This document shows positions 32,766 through 42,021 of a DNA stretch of 64,000 nucleotides, in pieces. A program made the position numbers and the translations under genes. The notes under the pieces are model-generated. The model had not been told where the DNA came from and ran no database searches. It saw nothing but the letters and a program-made list of their open reading frames with translations. This DNA comes from DASUBV01 sp963822485 (GTDB taxonomy: Bacteria > Actinomycetota > Actinomycetes > Streptosporangiales > Streptosporangiaceae), in contig CAWGHW010000014.1 in assembly GCA_963822485.1 (NCBI GenBank), forward strand, positions 1 through 64,000, written 5' to 3'. Every line of letters starts with the position of its first letter. Within the stretch, counting starts at the first letter, position 1.

Positions 32766-35700
32766 ATGCGCAGGCCGCCGGCAGCTGTGCGGCATATCTC
32801 GGCCCACCCCCTCGCGTTCGCCGTCGTCGCCGGCACCGTCCTGTTCACCACGATGTGCGCGGCCGCCGCCGCCTCGTTTGCCAGCGGCGTGACCACCATC
32901 GCGGTGCGCCGGTCACTGACCGCCGATCCTGGCACCGCCATCGGCGTCAGCGTGTCCGGCCCGGCGGCACAGTCCACGGACTTGACGGCCCGCATCGGGC
33001 ACCAGCTGACCACCGCGGCGTCCGGCCTGCCGCTGCGCATATCCGACGGCCGTCAGTCGTCATTCTTTAGCCTGCCCGGCCGCGGGCGCGCCGAGACGCA
33101 GTTCGTCACACTGTCCGCGCTGCCCCGGCACGCCACGCTGCTCACCGGCCACTGGCCTGCCGGGATGGCCGGCAACGGCGCCGGGGGCGCGGCCGGTAGC
33201 GCAGGTACGGCGGGCTCGGCCAGCGGCGCCGCGCCGCTGCCCGCCTGCCTGCCGGCCCCGACCGCCCGGCGGCTGCACCTGGCCGCTGGGGACCTGCTCA
33301 CGCTGCGCGGCGTGGCCGACCGGATCACCATCACCGCTCGGGTGAGCTGCACCTTCGCCCGTCGGGAGCCAGGCAGCGGGTACTGGTCGCTCAGCCCGGT
33401 CTCCGCCGCCGGGTTCCAGAAGGACGGCGGGCCAGTCCTGTTCGGCCCGCTGGTCATCAGTCCGGCCGTGCTGGCCGCGCGCCAGGTACCGGTCCAGTCG
33501 GCCGGGCTCTGGGCGCAGCCCGACTTCGGCGGCCTGCACGCGCCCAGCCTGGCCGGGCTGGCCGACCGGCTCAGCGGCGCGGTGAATCGCCTGACCGGCT
33601 CCAATGCCCTGGGCGGCGCGACGGTCAGGACCCGGCTGCCCGGGCTGCTGAGCGAGCTGGCCACCGCGGTGGTCGTATCCCGCTCTCAGCTGCTCATCGG
33701 CCTGCTCATCCTGCTGGTCATCGCGGGCGCGACGATCGCGGTCACGGTCCGGCTGCTGGTGGTGGCCCGCGAGGCCGAGATGGCACTGCTGGCCGCGCGC
33801 GGTGCTGCCCGCCGCCAGCTGGCCGTCCGGGGCCTGGCTGACGCGCTGCTGCTGGCCATCCCGGCCGCCGTGGCCGGCCCGATCCTGGGCGGCTGGCTGC
33901 TCGCACTGCTCACCCGGGCCAGCCTGCTGGCCCGCAGCGGCCTGGAGTTGCACTCGAGCCAGCCTGCCGCGGCCTGGCTGACGGCCGCGGCCGTCGCGGC
34001 GGGCTGCGCGGTGATCATCTCGCTGCCCTGGCTGCGCCGCCCGCCGTCGGCGGTGCTGCGCCGGGTCCAGGCCGGCCGCCAGCGGGCCATCGGCGCCGCG
34101 CTGTCAGCCGGTGCGGACCTGGGCCTGGTCGCGCTGGCCGCGGCCGCGACCTGGCAGCTGGCCCATTACTCGGCACCGGTCACGACGGGCCTGACCGGCC
34201 GCCTGGGAGTGGACCCGATCCTGGTCACCGCGCCGGTGCTGGCCATCGCGGCCGGCTCGGTGGTGACGCTGCGACTGCTGCCGCTGGCTGCGCGGCTGGC
34301 CGACCGGGCCGCCACCCGCAGCCGCGGGCTGACCGGCGCGGTGGCCGCCTGGCAGCTCAGCCGCCGGCCGCTGCGCCATCCCGGCCCGGCCCTGCTGGCC
34401 ATGTTCGCCGTCGCCACCGCGGTGGTGGCACTCGCTCAGTACGACAGCTGGCATTCCTCGGTCCAGGCGCAGGCCGCCTTCCAGGTGGGGGCGGCCACCG
34501 CCGTCTCGCTGGCGGACGGCCAGCCGCTGCCCATCGGCCAGGTCGCGGCGATTACCGGCGCGACCGGCGTGCGGGCCAGCACCCCGGTCGTGCAGGCCCA
34601 GGTGAGCACGCCGGAGGGCAACATCGGCACCGCGCTGGCCGTGAACGGCTCGGTCGCCGCCGGGGTCCTGCCGCTGGCCACCTCCGAGACCGGCCTGAGC
34701 CCGGCCCGGCTGGCGGCCCGGCTCGCCGCACTGCGGCCGGCCGGGCCGCTGCCCGGCACGGTCATCGCAGGCCGGCCCGCGATGCTGCAGGTCGCGGCCC
34801 GGCTGCGGACGTCCGGCCCGGCCATCGGCGCGCCGGTGCTGACCGTCCAGCTGACCGACGCCGCGGGCGTGGCCTACCAGGTGACGGCCGGGTCGCTGCC
34901 CGCCGACGGCCGCCGTCACCTGCTGACCGCCGTCCTCGCTCCGCGTCACCGCGCCGACTACCCGCTGCGGCTGACCGGCTACTTCCTGGAGTACCTGCAA
35001 AAGGGCCGCAAGCCGGTGCAGGCCAGCCTGGCCATCGGGCCGGTGCGCGGCACGGCCGGGCCGGGCAGCGGGGCCATCGCGGCGGTTCCGCCGGGGCGCC
35101 CGCTGACAACCGTCACCGACGACTCGGCCGCCGCGCCGACCTCGGCCGACGTCCGGGCCGGCGGCCCGGGCCTGGTGGTGACCTTCCGGACCGGGAAGGC
35201 GCAGGCGGGCTTCAACGTCGGCCCGGTGTACACCTCGCTGGCTGTGGCCCAGCGGCCGCCGTCGGGGCCGTTGCCCGGACTGGCCACCCGCAGCCTGGTG
35301 ACCGCCGACGGGGTGCACGTCGGCCAGGTGGTCCAGGTGCTGGTGGAGGGCACCAGCATCAATGTCCGGCTGGCCGGCGAGGTCACCCGGTTCCCGACCA
35401 TCACCGGTCCCGATGGCGGCCTGATCATCGACCAGGCCGCGCTGCAGGATGCCCTGCGTGCCCGCGGCCTGCCGCCAGCGCCGGCCACCGAATGGCTGCT
35501 GCGCACGGACCAGACGCCCCGGCTGACCGGGCTGCCGCCCGGCACGTCAGTGGTCAGCAGCGCCGCCCGAGCCCGGGCGCTGAACCGGCTGCCCCTGTCG
35601 GTAGCGCCGCTGGCGGCCATGCTGGGCATCGCGGCCGCCGCGATCGCCCTGGCCTGCGGCGGGTTCGCGGCCAGCGCGGCGACCAGCCAGGACCGGCAGC

Positions 35701-36023
35701 GGGACATCGCCATGCTCGACGCCCTGGGCACCAGGCCCGGCCAGGTGATGCGGATGCTGGGCCTGGAGCAGGCCATGACCGCGGTGCCGGCCGCCGCGGC
35801 TGGGCTGGCCATCGGGGTGATACTCAGCCAGCTGATCGTGCCCGCGATCAGCCTGACCGCCGCGGCCGGGCACCCGGACCCGCCGGTCGTGGTTCAGGTG
35901 CCCTGGCTGCTGGCGGCGGGCATCGCCGTCCTCATCGCGGCGATGCCGGTGCTGGCCGCGGCGCTGCCGTCGATGCGCGGCCCCGCGGTGGCGGCCATGC
36001 TGCGCACTCAGGAACAGACATGA
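32766..36023 (+). CDS. FtsX-like ABC transporter permease, large, first of a four-gene operon
   Basis: Membrane protein of about 1085 residues with two FtsX/MacB-type permease blocks. One N-terminal helix is followed by a long extracytoplasmic region. A block of three helices (LLIGLLILLVIAGATIAVTVRLL onward), further helices near the middle, and a C-terminal set (PLAAMLGIAAAAIALACGGFAAS to VPWLLAAGIAVLIAAMPVLAAAL) follow. The cytoplasmic motif REAEMALLAARGAARRQL is typical of FtsX permeases. ATG 32766 has GAGG about 10 bases upstream; GTG 32754 is an alternative. The stop overlaps the next gene. No periplasmic adaptor gene is present. Substrate unknown. Confidence 0.85.
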   Translation: MRRPPAAVRHISAHPLAFAVVAGTVLFTTMCAAAAASFASGVTTIAVRRSLTADPGTAIGVSVSGPAAQSTDLTARIGHQLTTAASGLPLRISDGRQSSFFSLPGRGRAETQFVTLSALPRHATLLTGHWPAGMAGNGAGGAAGSAGTAGSASGAAPLPACLPAPTARRLHLAAGDLLTLRGVADRITITARVSCTFARREPGSGYWSLSPVSAAGFQKDGGPVLFGPLVISPAVLAARQVPVQSAGLWAQPDFGGLHAPSLAGLADRLSGAVNRLTGSNALGGATVRTRLPGLLSELATAVVVSRSQLLIGLLILLVIAGATIAVTVRLLVVAREAEMALLAARGAARRQLAVRGLADALLLAIPAAVAGPILGGWLLALLTRASLLARSGLELHSSQPAAAWLTAAAVAAGCAVIISLPWLRRPPSAVLRRVQAGRQRAIGAALSAGADLGLVALAAAATWQLAHYSAPVTTGLTGRLGVDPILVTAPVLAIAAGSVVTLRLLPLAARLADRAATRSRGLTGAVAAWQLSRRPLRHPGPALLAMFAVATAVVALAQYDSWHSSVQAQAAFQVGAATAVSLADGQPLPIGQVAAITGATGVRASTPVVQAQVSTPEGNIGTALAVNGSVAAGVLPLATSETGLSPARLAARLAALRPAGPLPGTVIAGRPAMLQVAARLRTSGPAIGAPVLTVQLTDAAGVAYQVTAGSLPADGRRHLLTAVLAPRHRADYPLRLTGYFLEYLQKGRKPVQASLAIGPVRGTAGPGSGAIAAVPPGRPLTTVTDDSAAAPTSADVRAGGPGLVVTFRTGKAQAGFNVGPVYTSLAVAQRPPSGPLPGLATRSLVTADGVHVGQVVQVLVEGTSINVRLAGEVTRFPTITGPDGGLIIDQAALQDALRARGLPPAPATEWLLRTDQTPRLTGLPPGTSVVSSAARARALNRLPLSVAPLAAMLGIAAAAIALACGGFAASAATSQDRQRDIAMLDALGTRPGQVMRMLGLEQAMTAVPAAAAGLAIGVILSQLIVPAISLTAAAGHPDPPVVVQVPWLLAAGIAVLIAAMPVLAAALPSMRGPAVAAMLRTQEQT

Positions 36024-38821
36024 GGCCTGCCGCGCGCGGCCCGGGGCTGGCCCGGGCGCGCTGGGCGCGGGCCCGCCGGGCGCTGACCGGCGAGGCCGGC
36101 CCCGGCACGGCCATGGCTCTGGCCGCGGTATCGCTGCTGGTCGCGCTGATAGCTGTCGGGGGCCCGCGGGAGATCTCCGACGTCCAGTACAGCGCGCAGG
36201 CCAGCGCGCTGGCCCAGCTGCCGGCGCTGGACATCGCCGTCACCGCCCAGGGCACCTGGCTCGAGAACCAGGCCGGCAACATAGATCTGTCCGCTGACGC
36301 GGGCCAGGATCTTGCCTTCCTGCTGGCGGCCGCGGTCCGGCCCGTCCCGCTCGCGCCCGCCGGGCAGTGGACGTCAGTGGTAACCCCCGAGCAGGTCATC
36401 CAGAACCCGGCGCCGAAGGCCGTGCTGGCCAGGCCGCCGGCCCTCCAGGTCGTGTACCGCAGCGATCTGGCCGCCTATGCCCGCACGGCGGCCGGGAAGC
36501 TGCCCGACACGGCACGGCTGGTGCGCCGGCCAGGCCAGCCGTCCGGAGCGCTGCTCGTGGACGCGGCCGTGACGACGGCCACGGCGAGCCGGCTCGGGCT
36601 GCATGTCGGCTCGCAGGTGAACCTCGGCTCCTACCAGCCCGCCAGGCCGCCGTTGCTGCTGCGGGTGACCGCCATCGTGGCGCCGCGCCGGCCCGGCTCG
36701 CCGTTCTGGCAGGCCGACCCGGTCCTGGCCGCGCCAGTCATTCCGGTATCTAGCCCCGCCCCGGCCTTTTTGCTGGGCGAGGCCCTGGTGGGGCCGGATG
36801 AGCTGCCGATCCTGCAATCCGCCTTCGGCGGCGGCTTCATTCACGGCGAGTGGTTCACCCCGCTCGACCTCGCCGCGCTGGACCGGGCGAAACTGACGCC
36901 GGTGCTGAACCACCTGCACGGACTGGCCGCCACCGACGGCGGAACGGCCCTGGAGGCGGAGCTGCCCAGCTTCGGCGGCGCCGGAACGAGCAGCACCCTG
37001 ACGGTCAGCTCCGGCATCCCGGACGGGCTCAGTGGCTTCCTGGCCCAGCAGCAGGCGGCCGACGCCGTCGACACGCTGCTGATCGCCGACGTGCTGCTGG
37101 CCGGCCTGCTCCTGATCGCTACTTGTGCCCGCCTGGTCGCCAGCGCCTACGGGCCGGAATTGACGGTGATTCGCGCCCGTGGGGGGTCAGCGCGACAGGT
37201 GGCTGGCCGCGTGCTGGCCCGGTCGGCCTGCCTGGCCGGGCTGGGCTCGGTGGTGGGCGCGGTGCTCGCCCTTGCGATCACCCCCACTCCCCCTGGCGGC
37301 AGCGCCATCTCCTGGGCACTGGGCGGCCTGGCGGCCGCGGCCGCGATCGTCATCCCGGCCCTGGCCGCCTTCTGGTCGCATCGCGGCATCCGGCCCGCCG
37401 GGGACGAGCGCGCCGACCTGGCGTCGGCCCGGCCATCCCGCAGGCGCCTGATCGCCGAGCTCACTGTGCTGGTCCTGGCCGCGGCGGCGCTGGCAGCCGT
37501 CCGGCTGCGCGGTATCGGGGCCGGAACCGACCTGTTCACTCAGCTCGCCCCGGTGCTGGCCGCCTCGGCTGCCGCGCTCATCGCGGTCCGGCTGTACCCG
37601 GTACCTGTCCGCGGGCTGCTGCGCGTGACCGCCGGGCGGCCGGGCGCCGTGGGCTTCCTGGCTCTGGCCCGCGCCGCCCGAGCCCGGATCGGCGCGCTGC
37701 TGCCCGTGCTCACGCTGGTCATCAGCCTGACCCTGGCCGCCTTCGGGGTCATGACCGCGGACTCGGTGGCGGCCAGCCAGGACGCGTCGGCCTGGCGGCA
37801 GGCGGGCGCGGACCTGACCGTGCAGACAGCCGGGACTAAACCGGTACCCGCCACGCTGACCAGGGACGTTGCCGCGATGCCCGGCGTCGGTCACGTCGTC
37901 GCCGCGTACATCGCGGCCGGCCACGCAGCGACGTTGCAGGCCGGCGGAAGGACCCGTCCGGCCGGCCTGGTCGTCGTCTCGCCGGCCGCCTACGCGGCCC
38001 TGGCCGGCGACACCCCCTGGCCTGATTTCCCGGCTGGGGCGCTGGCCCGCGGCCCGCGAAAATCGGCCGCGGCCGCCGCCGTCCCGGTGCTGGCCTCGGC
38101 TGGCTTGAGCGTCGGCGGCGGCTACGGGACGCTGGTGGTGGACGGAACCCGGCTGCCGGTCAGGATTGCCGGGACCAGCGGCCCGACGCCCGCGATGACG
38201 ACCGGCGCGTTCGTCGTGCTGCCGGACTGGGCCTCGGCCAGGCTGCCGTCAGTAGCGGGCCCCAACACGCTGCTGGCCACCGGGAAGGGCATCAGGCTGC
38301 CCGGGGTCCGGGCGGCGGTCCGGCGCCTGCTGCCCGGCGGGCAGATCCGCTCCCGTGCGCAGGTCCTGGCCGGGCTGCGCGACGCGCCGGCCCCGCGAGC
38401 CGGGGTCCGGCTGTACTGGCTCGGCACCGGGGTGGCGGCGCTGCTCAGCGTGATCGCCCTGCTGTTCGGACTGGCGGTGTCCGGGCCCGGACGCGGCCAG
38501 CTGATCGACCGGCTGCTCGCGCTGGGCATTTCCACCCGGCAGGCCAGGGCCCTGGCCGTGTCGGAGGTCCTGCCGCTGCTGACAGTGGCCGTCCTGGGCA
38601 CGGTCATCGCCGGGCTGGCGCTGGCCATCGTGCTCGGGCCGGTGATGAACCTCGCCGTGCTCAGCGGCACGTCGGGCCCGGTCAGCCTGCGGCCGGGCCT
38701 GATCGCGGCGGTGCCGGCGGCGGGCATCGTCGTCGTGGGCCTGGTAATCGTGGCGGCGCAGAGCGCCGCGTTCCTGAGCCGGAACCTGGCCGCCACGCTG
38801 CGACGGGAGGAAGCGAGTTGA
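36020..38821 (+). CDS. FtsX-like ABC transporter permease, second in the operon
   Basis: Permease of 933 residues, organised like its upstream neighbour: an N-terminal anchor (MALAAVSLLVALIAVG), a long outer region, helices such as TLLIADVLLAGLLLIATCARLVA, the cytoplasmic LTVIRARGGSARQVAGRVLARS motif, and a final three-helix block. ATG 36020 overlaps the previous stop (ATGA), which fixes the start although the frame stays open further up. It ends at the TTG start of the ATPase gene. The two permeases probably form a heterodimer. Confidence 0.87.
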   Translation: MRPAARGPGLARARWARARRALTGEAGPGTAMALAAVSLLVALIAVGGPREISDVQYSAQASALAQLPALDIAVTAQGTWLENQAGNIDLSADAGQDLAFLLAAAVRPVPLAPAGQWTSVVTPEQVIQNPAPKAVLARPPALQVVYRSDLAAYARTAAGKLPDTARLVRRPGQPSGALLVDAAVTTATASRLGLHVGSQVNLGSYQPARPPLLLRVTAIVAPRRPGSPFWQADPVLAAPVIPVSSPAPAFLLGEALVGPDELPILQSAFGGGFIHGEWFTPLDLAALDRAKLTPVLNHLHGLAATDGGTALEAELPSFGGAGTSSTLTVSSGIPDGLSGFLAQQQAADAVDTLLIADVLLAGLLLIATCARLVASAYGPELTVIRARGGSARQVAGRVLARSACLAGLGSVVGAVLALAITPTPPGGSAISWALGGLAAAAAIVIPALAAFWSHRGIRPAGDERADLASARPSRRRLIAELTVLVLAAAALAAVRLRGIGAGTDLFTQLAPVLAASAAALIAVRLYPVPVRGLLRVTAGRPGAVGFLALARAARARIGALLPVLTLVISLTLAAFGVMTADSVAASQDASAWRQAGADLTVQTAGTKPVPATLTRDVAAMPGVGHVVAAYIAAGHAATLQAGGRTRPAGLVVVSPAAYAALAGDTPWPDFPAGALARGPRKSAAAAAVPVLASAGLSVGGGYGTLVVDGTRLPVRIAGTSGPTPAMTTGAFVVLPDWASARLPSVAGPNTLLATGKGIRLPGVRAAVRRLLPGGQIRSRAQVLAGLRDAPAPRAGVRLYWLGTGVAALLSVIALLFGLAVSGPGRGQLIDRLLALGISTRQARALAVSEVLPLLTVAVLGTVIAGLALAIVLGPVMNLAVLSGTSGPVSLRPGLIAAVPAAGIVVVGLVIVAAQSAAFLSRNLAATLRREEAS

Positions 38822-39858
38822 GCGGAGACGGGAGCCATGCCAGCCTCGATGACCTGATCGCGGCCCGCCGGAAGGTCTCCTCGGGCGGCCAGCAGCCGGG
38901 CGCGGTTCCGCCGGACGCGGTGATCTTCTGCGACCGCCTGGTGCGTATCTTCTCGGTCAGCGGCGTCGAGACCCAGGCGCTGCAGGGCCTGGACCTGCAG
39001 GTCACCGCGGGAGAGCTGACCGCGCTGGTCGGGGCGTCGGGCAGCGGCAAGTCGACGCTGCTGAACATCCTGGCCGCGCTCGATCAGCCGACCGGGGGCC
39101 AGGCCCTCGTGGCTGGCCATGATCTGCTGACCCTGGGGGCGGCCGAGCGACTGGCCTACCGCCGGTCCACGGTCGGGTTCATCTGGCAGCAGACCAGCCG
39201 CAACCTGCTGTCGCACTACACCGCCGCGGAGAACATCGCGCTGCCGATGAGACTCGCCGGGGCCGACCGGGCCGCCCGCCGCCATCGCCCAGCTGAGCTG
39301 CTGGAGCTGCTGGACCTGGGCCAGTGCGCCGATCAGGTAGTGGGCGAGCTGTCCGGCGGCCAGCAGCAGCGGGTAGCCGTCGGCGTGGCGCTGGCCAACC
39401 AGCCCCGGGTCCTGCTGGCCGACGAGCCGACCGGTGAGCTGGACGGCGAGACCGCGGCCGGCGTGTTCGCGGCGCTGCAGACCGCCAACCAGGAGCTGGG
39501 CGTCACCGTACTGATCGTCACCCATGACGACATGGTGTCCGAGCACGTCCGCCGGACGATCGCGATCCGGGACGGGCGGATCAGCACCGAAGTCCTCCGC
39601 CGGACGCACACCGATGAGCACGGGCAGGAGGCCGAGGTGGCGCAGGAGTACTCGGTGCTGGACCGGGCCGGGCGGCTGCAGTTGCCGGGCGAGTTCGTCA
39701 GCGCACTCGGGCTGCGCGATCGGGTCCGGCTGGCCCTGGAACCCGACCACGTCGGCGTCTGGCCTGACCGCCCGGACAGCGACCGCGCCGACGAGACCGG
39801 TCCGGGCCATTCCGATCCGGAACCGGGCGATGGCGCGAAGCAGGGGCGGTCCCGGTGA
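38818..39858 (+). CDS. ABC transporter ATPase with a C-terminal AbrB-like segment
   Basis: ATPase of 346 residues of the LolD/MacB type. Walker A is GASGSGKST, the signature is LSGGQQQRV, Walker B is VLLADEPTGELD and the switch His is in VTHDD. TTG 38818 overlaps the permease stop (TTGA). After the ATPase (about residue 255) there is an extension; residues 277-318 read EYSVLDRAGRLQLPGEFVSA followed by LGLRDRVRLALEPDHVGVWP. This has the pattern of SpoVT/AbrB swapped-hairpin domains (D-x-x-GR-x-x-(L/I)P-x-E-(F/L)). Such a domain would suit DNA binding or dimerisation; that is inference. The extreme C-terminus is acidic and disordered. Confidence 0.9.
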   Translation: MSGDGSHASLDDLIAARRKVSSGGQQPGAVPPDAVIFCDRLVRIFSVSGVETQALQGLDLQVTAGELTALVGASGSGKSTLLNILAALDQPTGGQALVAGHDLLTLGAAERLAYRRSTVGFIWQQTSRNLLSHYTAAENIALPMRLAGADRAARRHRPAELLELLDLGQCADQVVGELSGGQQQRVAVGVALANQPRVLLADEPTGELDGETAAGVFAALQTANQELGVTVLIVTHDDMVSEHVRRTIAIRDGRISTEVLRRTHTDEHGQEAEVAQEYSVLDRAGRLQLPGEFVSALGLRDRVRLALEPDHVGVWPDRPDSDRADETGPGHSDPEPGDGAKQGRSR

Positions 39859-40574
39859 GCGTCGGCCAGCCGGCTGCCAGCACGGAGTCGGACCGGCCCG
39901 GCAGCAGCGCCATTGTCGTGTTGGCCGAGGCGACCCGCACCTTCGGCCGCGAGCCTGCCGTCGTGCACGCGCTGCGCGGAGTCACGCTGAGCGTGCCGCG
40001 CGGTGAGCTGCTCGCCATCCGGGGCCGGTCGGGCTCGGGCAAGACCACCCTGCTCAACCTCATCGCCGGCCTGGACCGGCCGACCACCGGCCAGGTCTGG
40101 GTCGAGGGCCAGGAGGTCAGCGCGATGAGCCGGGAGCAGACCCTGGCTCTGCGCCGGGAGCGGGTGGCCCTGGTGTTCCAGTCGTTCGCGCTGCTGCCCA
40201 TGCTGTCGGCGGCCGAGAACGTCGGCCTGCCCATGCGGCTGACCAGGGTCCGCGCCGCCGACCGCGAGCAGCGGGCCCGCGACCTGCTGGCCCTGGTGGG
40301 CATGGAGGACCGGGCTCAGCAGCGGCCGGCCGAGCTTTCGGGCGGCGAGCAGCAGCGGGTGGCCATCGCCCGCGCCCTGGCCAACAACGCTCGCCTGCTG
40401 CTGGCCGACGAGCCGACCGGGCAGCTGGACTCGCGTTCGGCTGCGAACATCATGACGCTGCTGCGCACGATCGTCAGTCAGGAGGGCGTCACGGCCATCG
40501 TGGCCACCCACGACCGGACCCTGACCGACGCCGCCGACCGCATCATAGAAATGCGCAACGGCCACCTAGCCTGA
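39855..40574 (+). CDS. ABC transporter ATPase, LolD/MacB type
   Basis: ATPase of 239 residues. Walker A is GRSGSGKTT, the Q-loop is LVFQSFALLPMLSAAENV, the signature is LSGGEQQRVAIARAL and Walker B is LLLADEPTGQLD, followed by ATHDRTL. GTG 39855 overlaps the upstream stop (GTGA). It ends the four-gene operon; all four genes overlap by 4 bases, so the products are likely made together. With two permeases and two ATPases the complex may be a heteromer with four parts. Confidence 0.93.
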   Translation: MSVGQPAASTESDRPGSSAIVVLAEATRTFGREPAVVHALRGVTLSVPRGELLAIRGRSGSGKTTLLNLIAGLDRPTTGQVWVEGQEVSAMSREQTLALRRERVALVFQSFALLPMLSAAENVGLPMRLTRVRAADREQRARDLLALVGMEDRAQQRPAELSGGEQQRVAIARALANNARLLLADEPTGQLDSRSAANIMTLLRTIVSQEGVTAIVATHDRTLTDAADRIIEMRNGHLA

Positions 40575-40598
40575 TCACCCGGCCACGGCCTGAGGGGC

Positions 40599-40613
40599 CG
40601 GGGGTTACCCCCG
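40599..40613. terminator. Hairpin between convergent ABC operon and clpX
   Basis: CGGGGG-TTA-CCCCCG forms a 6-bp stem with a tight loop between the two stop codons. It is a short candidate for a shared terminator. Confidence 0.5.
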
Positions 40614-40618
40614 AGGCA

Positions 40619-41893
40619 TCATGCCGACTTTTCGCGGGGGGTGCGACGGGAGACGTCGCGGGGGACCAGGGTCGGGTTGACGTGCTCGAGGACCGACTCG
40701 GCCGTGATGACGACGCGCTCCACGTCCTTGCGGCTCGGGACCTCGTACATCACCGACATGAGCACTTCTTCCAGGATGGCCCGCAGGCCCCTGGCCCCGG
40801 TCCCGCGCAGGATGGCCTGGTCCGCGACCGCCTCCAGGGCGTCCTCGCTGAACTCCAGGTCCACGCCGTCCAGCTCGAACAGCCGCCGGTACTGGCGGAC
40901 CAGCGCGTTGCGCGGCTCGGTCAGGATCCGGATCAGCGCCTCGCGGTCCAGGTTGTGCACGCTGGTGATGACCGGCAGCCGTCCCACGAACTCCGGGATC
41001 ATGCCGAACTTCAGCAGGTCCTCGGGCATCACGTCGGCGAACGCGTCGGCGGTGACCTTGCCGGTCTTGACCCGCAGCACCGCGCCGAAGCCCATGCCGC
41101 TGTTGCCGACCCGGGACTCGATGATCTTCTCCAGGCCCGCGAACGCCCCGCCGCAGATGAACAGCACGTTGGTCGTGTCGATCTGGATGAACTCCTGGTG
41201 CGGGTGCTTGCGCCCGCCCTGCGGCGGCACCGAGGCGGTGGTGCCCTCCAGGATCTTCAGCAGCGCCTGCTGGACGCCCTCGCCGGACACATCGCGGGTG
41301 ATCGACGGGTTCTCGCTCTTGCGGGCGATCTTGTCGATCTCGTCGATGTAGATGATCCCGGTCTCGGCCTTCTTGACGTCATAGTCGGCCGCCTGGATGA
41401 GCTTGAGCAGGATGTTCTCGACGTCCTCGCCGACGTAGCCCGCCTCGGTCAGCGCGGTGGCGTCGGCGATGGCGAACGGGACGTTGAGCAGCCGGGCCAG
41501 CGTCTGGGCCAGCAGCGTCTTGCCCGAGCCGGTCGGGCCGAGCAGCAGGATGTTGGACTTGGCCAGCTCCACGCCGTCGTCGCCGGCCCGCTCGCCGCCG
41601 GACTGGATGCGCTTGTAGTGGTTGTAGACCGCAACCGAGAGGCCCTTCTTGGCCTTCTCCTGCCCGATCACGTACGAGTCGAGGAACTCGTAGATCTCGC
41701 GCGGTTTGGGCAGGCTGTCCCACTTCAACTCCGTGGGCTCAGCCAGCTCCTCCTCGATGATCTCGTTGCACAGGTCGATGCACTCGTCGCAGATGTACAC
41801 ACCGGGACCCGCGATCAGCTTCTTGACCTGCTTCTGGCTCTTCCCGCAGAACGAGCACTTCAGCAGGTCACCGCCATCGCCGATGCGTGCCAC
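40619..41893 (-). CDS. clpX: ATP-dependent Clp protease unfoldase ClpX
   Basis: AAA+ unfoldase of 424 residues that feeds proteins to ClpP. The N-terminal zinc domain has four Cys (LKCSFCGKSQKQV and YICDECIDLCNEI). Walker A is GPTGSGKTLLAQTLA, Walker B is IIYIDEIDKIA, and the pore region and sensor motifs (GTGARGLRAI) are normal. A GMGFGAVL segment fits the ClpP-docking loop. I chose GTG 41893 (MARIGDGGDLLKC) because AAGGAG lies 7 bases upstream; ATG 41899 would leave no spacing. It lies downstream of clpP1-clpP2 with about 130 bases between, including a hairpin. Confidence 0.97.
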   Translation of the reverse strand: MARIGDGGDLLKCSFCGKSQKQVKKLIAGPGVYICDECIDLCNEIIEEELAEPTELKWDSLPKPREIYEFLDSYVIGQEKAKKGLSVAVYNHYKRIQSGGERAGDDGVELAKSNILLLGPTGSGKTLLAQTLARLLNVPFAIADATALTEAGYVGEDVENILLKLIQAADYDVKKAETGIIYIDEIDKIARKSENPSITRDVSGEGVQQALLKILEGTTASVPPQGGRKHPHQEFIQIDTTNVLFICGGAFAGLEKIIESRVGNSGMGFGAVLRVKTGKVTADAFADVMPEDLLKFGMIPEFVGRLPVITSVHNLDREALIRILTEPRNALVRQYRRLFELDGVDLEFSEDALEAVADQAILRGTGARGLRAILEEVLMSVMYEVPSRKDVERVVITAESVLEHVNPTLVPRDVSRRTPREKSA

Positions 41894-41994
41894 GCACATA
41901 CTCCTTTGCGCCGGGTCACTGCTTGCGAGCCATTACCCGTGTAGAACCTAGACGGTACCGCCTCAGCGGCCCTGATTGTGGCCTAAGGACCGCG

Positions 41995-42012
41995 CCGCCG
42001 GCGAGCCGGCGG
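41995..42012. terminator. Hairpin between clpP2 and clpX
   Basis: CCGCCGGC (41995-42002) and GCCGGCGG (42005-42012) flank GA just past the clpP2 stop. It may reduce read-through into clpX. Confidence 0.5.
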
Positions 42013-42021
42013 TTCTCGCGG

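Noticed and set aside
35492..38821. A longer second permease starting at 35492
   Set aside because: The upstream 176 codons are out of frame with, and overlap, the conserved C-terminal helices of the first permease. The ATGA overlap at 36020 is the natural start.
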